A stretch of DNA of 64,000 nucleotides, from assembly GCA_025330725.1 (NCBI GenBank), contig JAIWND010000005.1, positions 124,001 to 188,000 on the forward strand, in the 5' to 3' direction. The position numbers were made by a program, and so were the translations under genes. This stretch comes from Chlamydoabsidia padenii (lineage: Eukaryota; Mucoromycota; Mucoromycetes; Mucorales; Cunninghamellaceae). Shown here in pieces: positions 57,562-64,000 of the stretch. Below the pieces are notes generated by a model. The model worked only from the letters and a program-made list of their open reading frames with translations. It was not told the DNA's origin and did no database searches. The first letter of the stretch is position 1, and each line of letters starts with the position of its first letter.

Positions 57562-57576
57562 TTTTCAAATCCCGCA
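57562..57576 (+). repeat. solo TTTTCAAATCCCGC motif in EAF6 promoter
   Basis: Lies 77-91 bp upstream of the EAF6 ATG, followed by a T-rich tract. Confidence 0.6.
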
Positions 57577-57651
57577 ATTCAGTGTTGGTGTTTTTTTTTT
57601 CTTTTTTTCTTTGGGTTCTTCAGCCTCTCTTTCTTTTTTTATACATTCACT

Positions 57652-58371
57652 ATGCCTGATGTTACCTCTAAAAAAGAAACAACACCATCAGTAAGTACTT
57701 GATAACCTTAAATATATAATAGAACAAATACTTATCCGAGGTTTTTGTTGTTGTTGCTTTGTTTTGTTTTGTTTTTACTTTACAAAGAACTCGACTTCAT
57801 CTAGTGGCACCACCGCAACAGAACCCACCCAAGTAACACGGCAAAAGTACGATGAAACAAAGGCAGAACTACAGGCATTACTTAATCGGAAAAAACAGGT
57901 TGATACCAATTTGGTAAGCACAGTAAAGTTGGAATAATTGCAATCATGAAGACTCACTTTACTCTTTTACATTATAGATCAACTTGGAACATTCTATCTA
58001 CTTGTTTGAAGGTTCATATCTTGAAGACACACAAAGCAACGGAAATATCATAAGGGGATTTGATGGCTATCTTACCAATCGTGGCGACAAACGGAAACAA
58101 AAATTTACTGAATTGGATCGTCTCTTTTCCTTGTCTTCATCAACATATCAAAAGGTAATATATATATATATATATATAAAGACAGGTATCAACGGTATAT
58201 AAACATGAGACTTACATCTTGTAATAGGCACTGGCACAGAAAGAGGATCAAGATTCTAGTCAAGATGATCGTACTATCAAAAAGCGTAAATTGAAGCTAA
58301 CTACCAGTGGTGACATACAACGGAAGAAGAAACGTGCTGGCTCTGTACAAGCGACCGATGATGATGATTAG
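57652..58371 (+). CDS. EAF6: NuA4 histone acetyltransferase subunit EAF6
   Basis: Four exons (57652-57690, 57789-57913, 57979-58154, 58228-58371), about 160 residues. EAF6 is a small coiled-coil subunit shared by NuA4-type (and, in other species, MOZ/HBO1-type) acetyltransferases. After [13 protein letters not shown] the conserved helix reads [20 protein letters not shown] followed by [20 protein letters not shown], and then [14 protein letters not shown], which is diagnostic. The basic tail ([21 protein letters not shown]) ends with Asp repeats. Converges on the KDM5 gene, with 390 bp between stops. Confidence 0.93.
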
Positions 58372-58761
58372 TTGTAGATAATAACTTTAATTTTACCCTT
58401 ATTTCAAATAAAAATCTCCCACTTTGTAAATAATACTATGTATACTGGATGTAATTCTTTTATTGTGTGATTTGACTTTTTGTTTCTATCGGCATTACTG
58501 TCAAATTGAAACGCCGCTTTTAAAGTTTTATCGTACCTCTACAGTACAACTGTATTGACAGACTGTATATGTAATTTATTTTTATAGTGTACTATGGTGA
58601 ATAAACACCATAGTCAAAGAAGTTTTTATTTATTAGACAAGGACAAAGCATAAATACTAACTACACTATAAGAAGGGGGATAGTTTAAAAAAATAACTAT
58701 ACTAGAAAGTAGAGGAGGTGGGGGTAAAAAGCAAACAGGAAAAACAAATAGGGATAAATTA
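58372..58761. other. 3'-3' spacer between EAF6 and KDM5
   Basis: AT-rich; contains aaacgccgcttttaaag (58510-58526), a decayed relative of the dispersed motif, and a short palindrome tatggtgaataaacaccata (58591-58610). Confidence 0.5.

Positions 58762-64000
<5,239 letters not shown>

Larger units (their letters stand above)
56182..57651. other. spacer with minisatellite, upstream of EAF6
   Basis: Divergent spacer between the reductase gene (-) and EAF6 (+). It holds the 25-bp minisatellite at 56589-56832 and a solo TTTTCAAATCCCGC motif (57562-57576) followed by a T run, just before the EAF6 ATG. Long open frames across the minisatellite arise because its unit has no stop in any frame, and I do not call them genes. 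Confidence 0.6.

Overview
The window is nuclear DNA from a filamentous fungus, most likely a Mucoromycota species (Mucorales-like). The genes have many short introns (about 50-120 bp) with GTAAGT-type donors and TACTAAC-like branch points. Gln and Asn homopolymers are common, spacers are AT-rich with long poly-A/T runs, and the gene set is purely eukaryotic. I recognise 18 protein-coding genes. The placement below kingdom rests on gene content and style only, since no rDNA or mitochondrial marker is present.

Layout. 1-5.8 kb: class C (GABA-B-like) GPCR gene (+). 5.8-9.9 kb: gene-poor spacer with two dispersed repeat families. 9.9-24.9 kb: a run of minus-strand genes, namely a LIM-domain-binding/SEUSS/Adn1-type regulator, a coiled-coil protein with a CC1-box (AAxxG) signature, a vacuolar AVT3-type amino acid transporter, the ribosome-biogenesis ABCF ATPase ARB1, and a coiled-coil protein ending in an SH3BGR/thioredoxin-like domain. 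25.3-28.8 kb: convergent alpha/beta hydrolase (+) and monocarboxylate-transporter-like MFS gene (-). 28.8-31.8 kb: second repeat-rich spacer, with a possible decayed small gene. 31.8-39.4 kb: enoyl-CoA hydratase (+), Tcp11/Sok1 protein (+), ribosomal protein eS24 (-), tandem-KH protein (+), reticulon (-). 40-56.2 kb: three large minus-strand genes, UPF1, a Pan1/intersectin-like endocytic scaffold, and a fatty acyl-CoA reductase fused to a PlsB/GNPAT-type acyltransferase domain. 56.2-57.6 kb: spacer with a 25-bp minisatellite. 57.7-63.2 kb: NuA4 subunit EAF6 (+) convergent with a KDM5-type histone demethylase (-). 63.2-64 kb: unassigned edge.

The genes do not form one pathway; this is ordinary eukaryotic housekeeping and regulatory content. 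Several loci still stand out. The reductase-acyltransferase fusion has lost the catalytic His of the HX4D motif. A CC1-box coiled coil could be a fungal dynein adaptor. The GPCR has a PH-like tail and two micro-exons (16 and 12 nt). The endocytic scaffold combines EH, WH2 and SH3 modules. A repeat family of about 200 bp ends in an A-run followed by TTTCAAATCCCGCC, and solo copies of that ending recur in spacers and introns across the whole window.

All exon structures were inferred by eye from reading frame and GT-AG sites; CDS spans run from start to stop codon and include introns.
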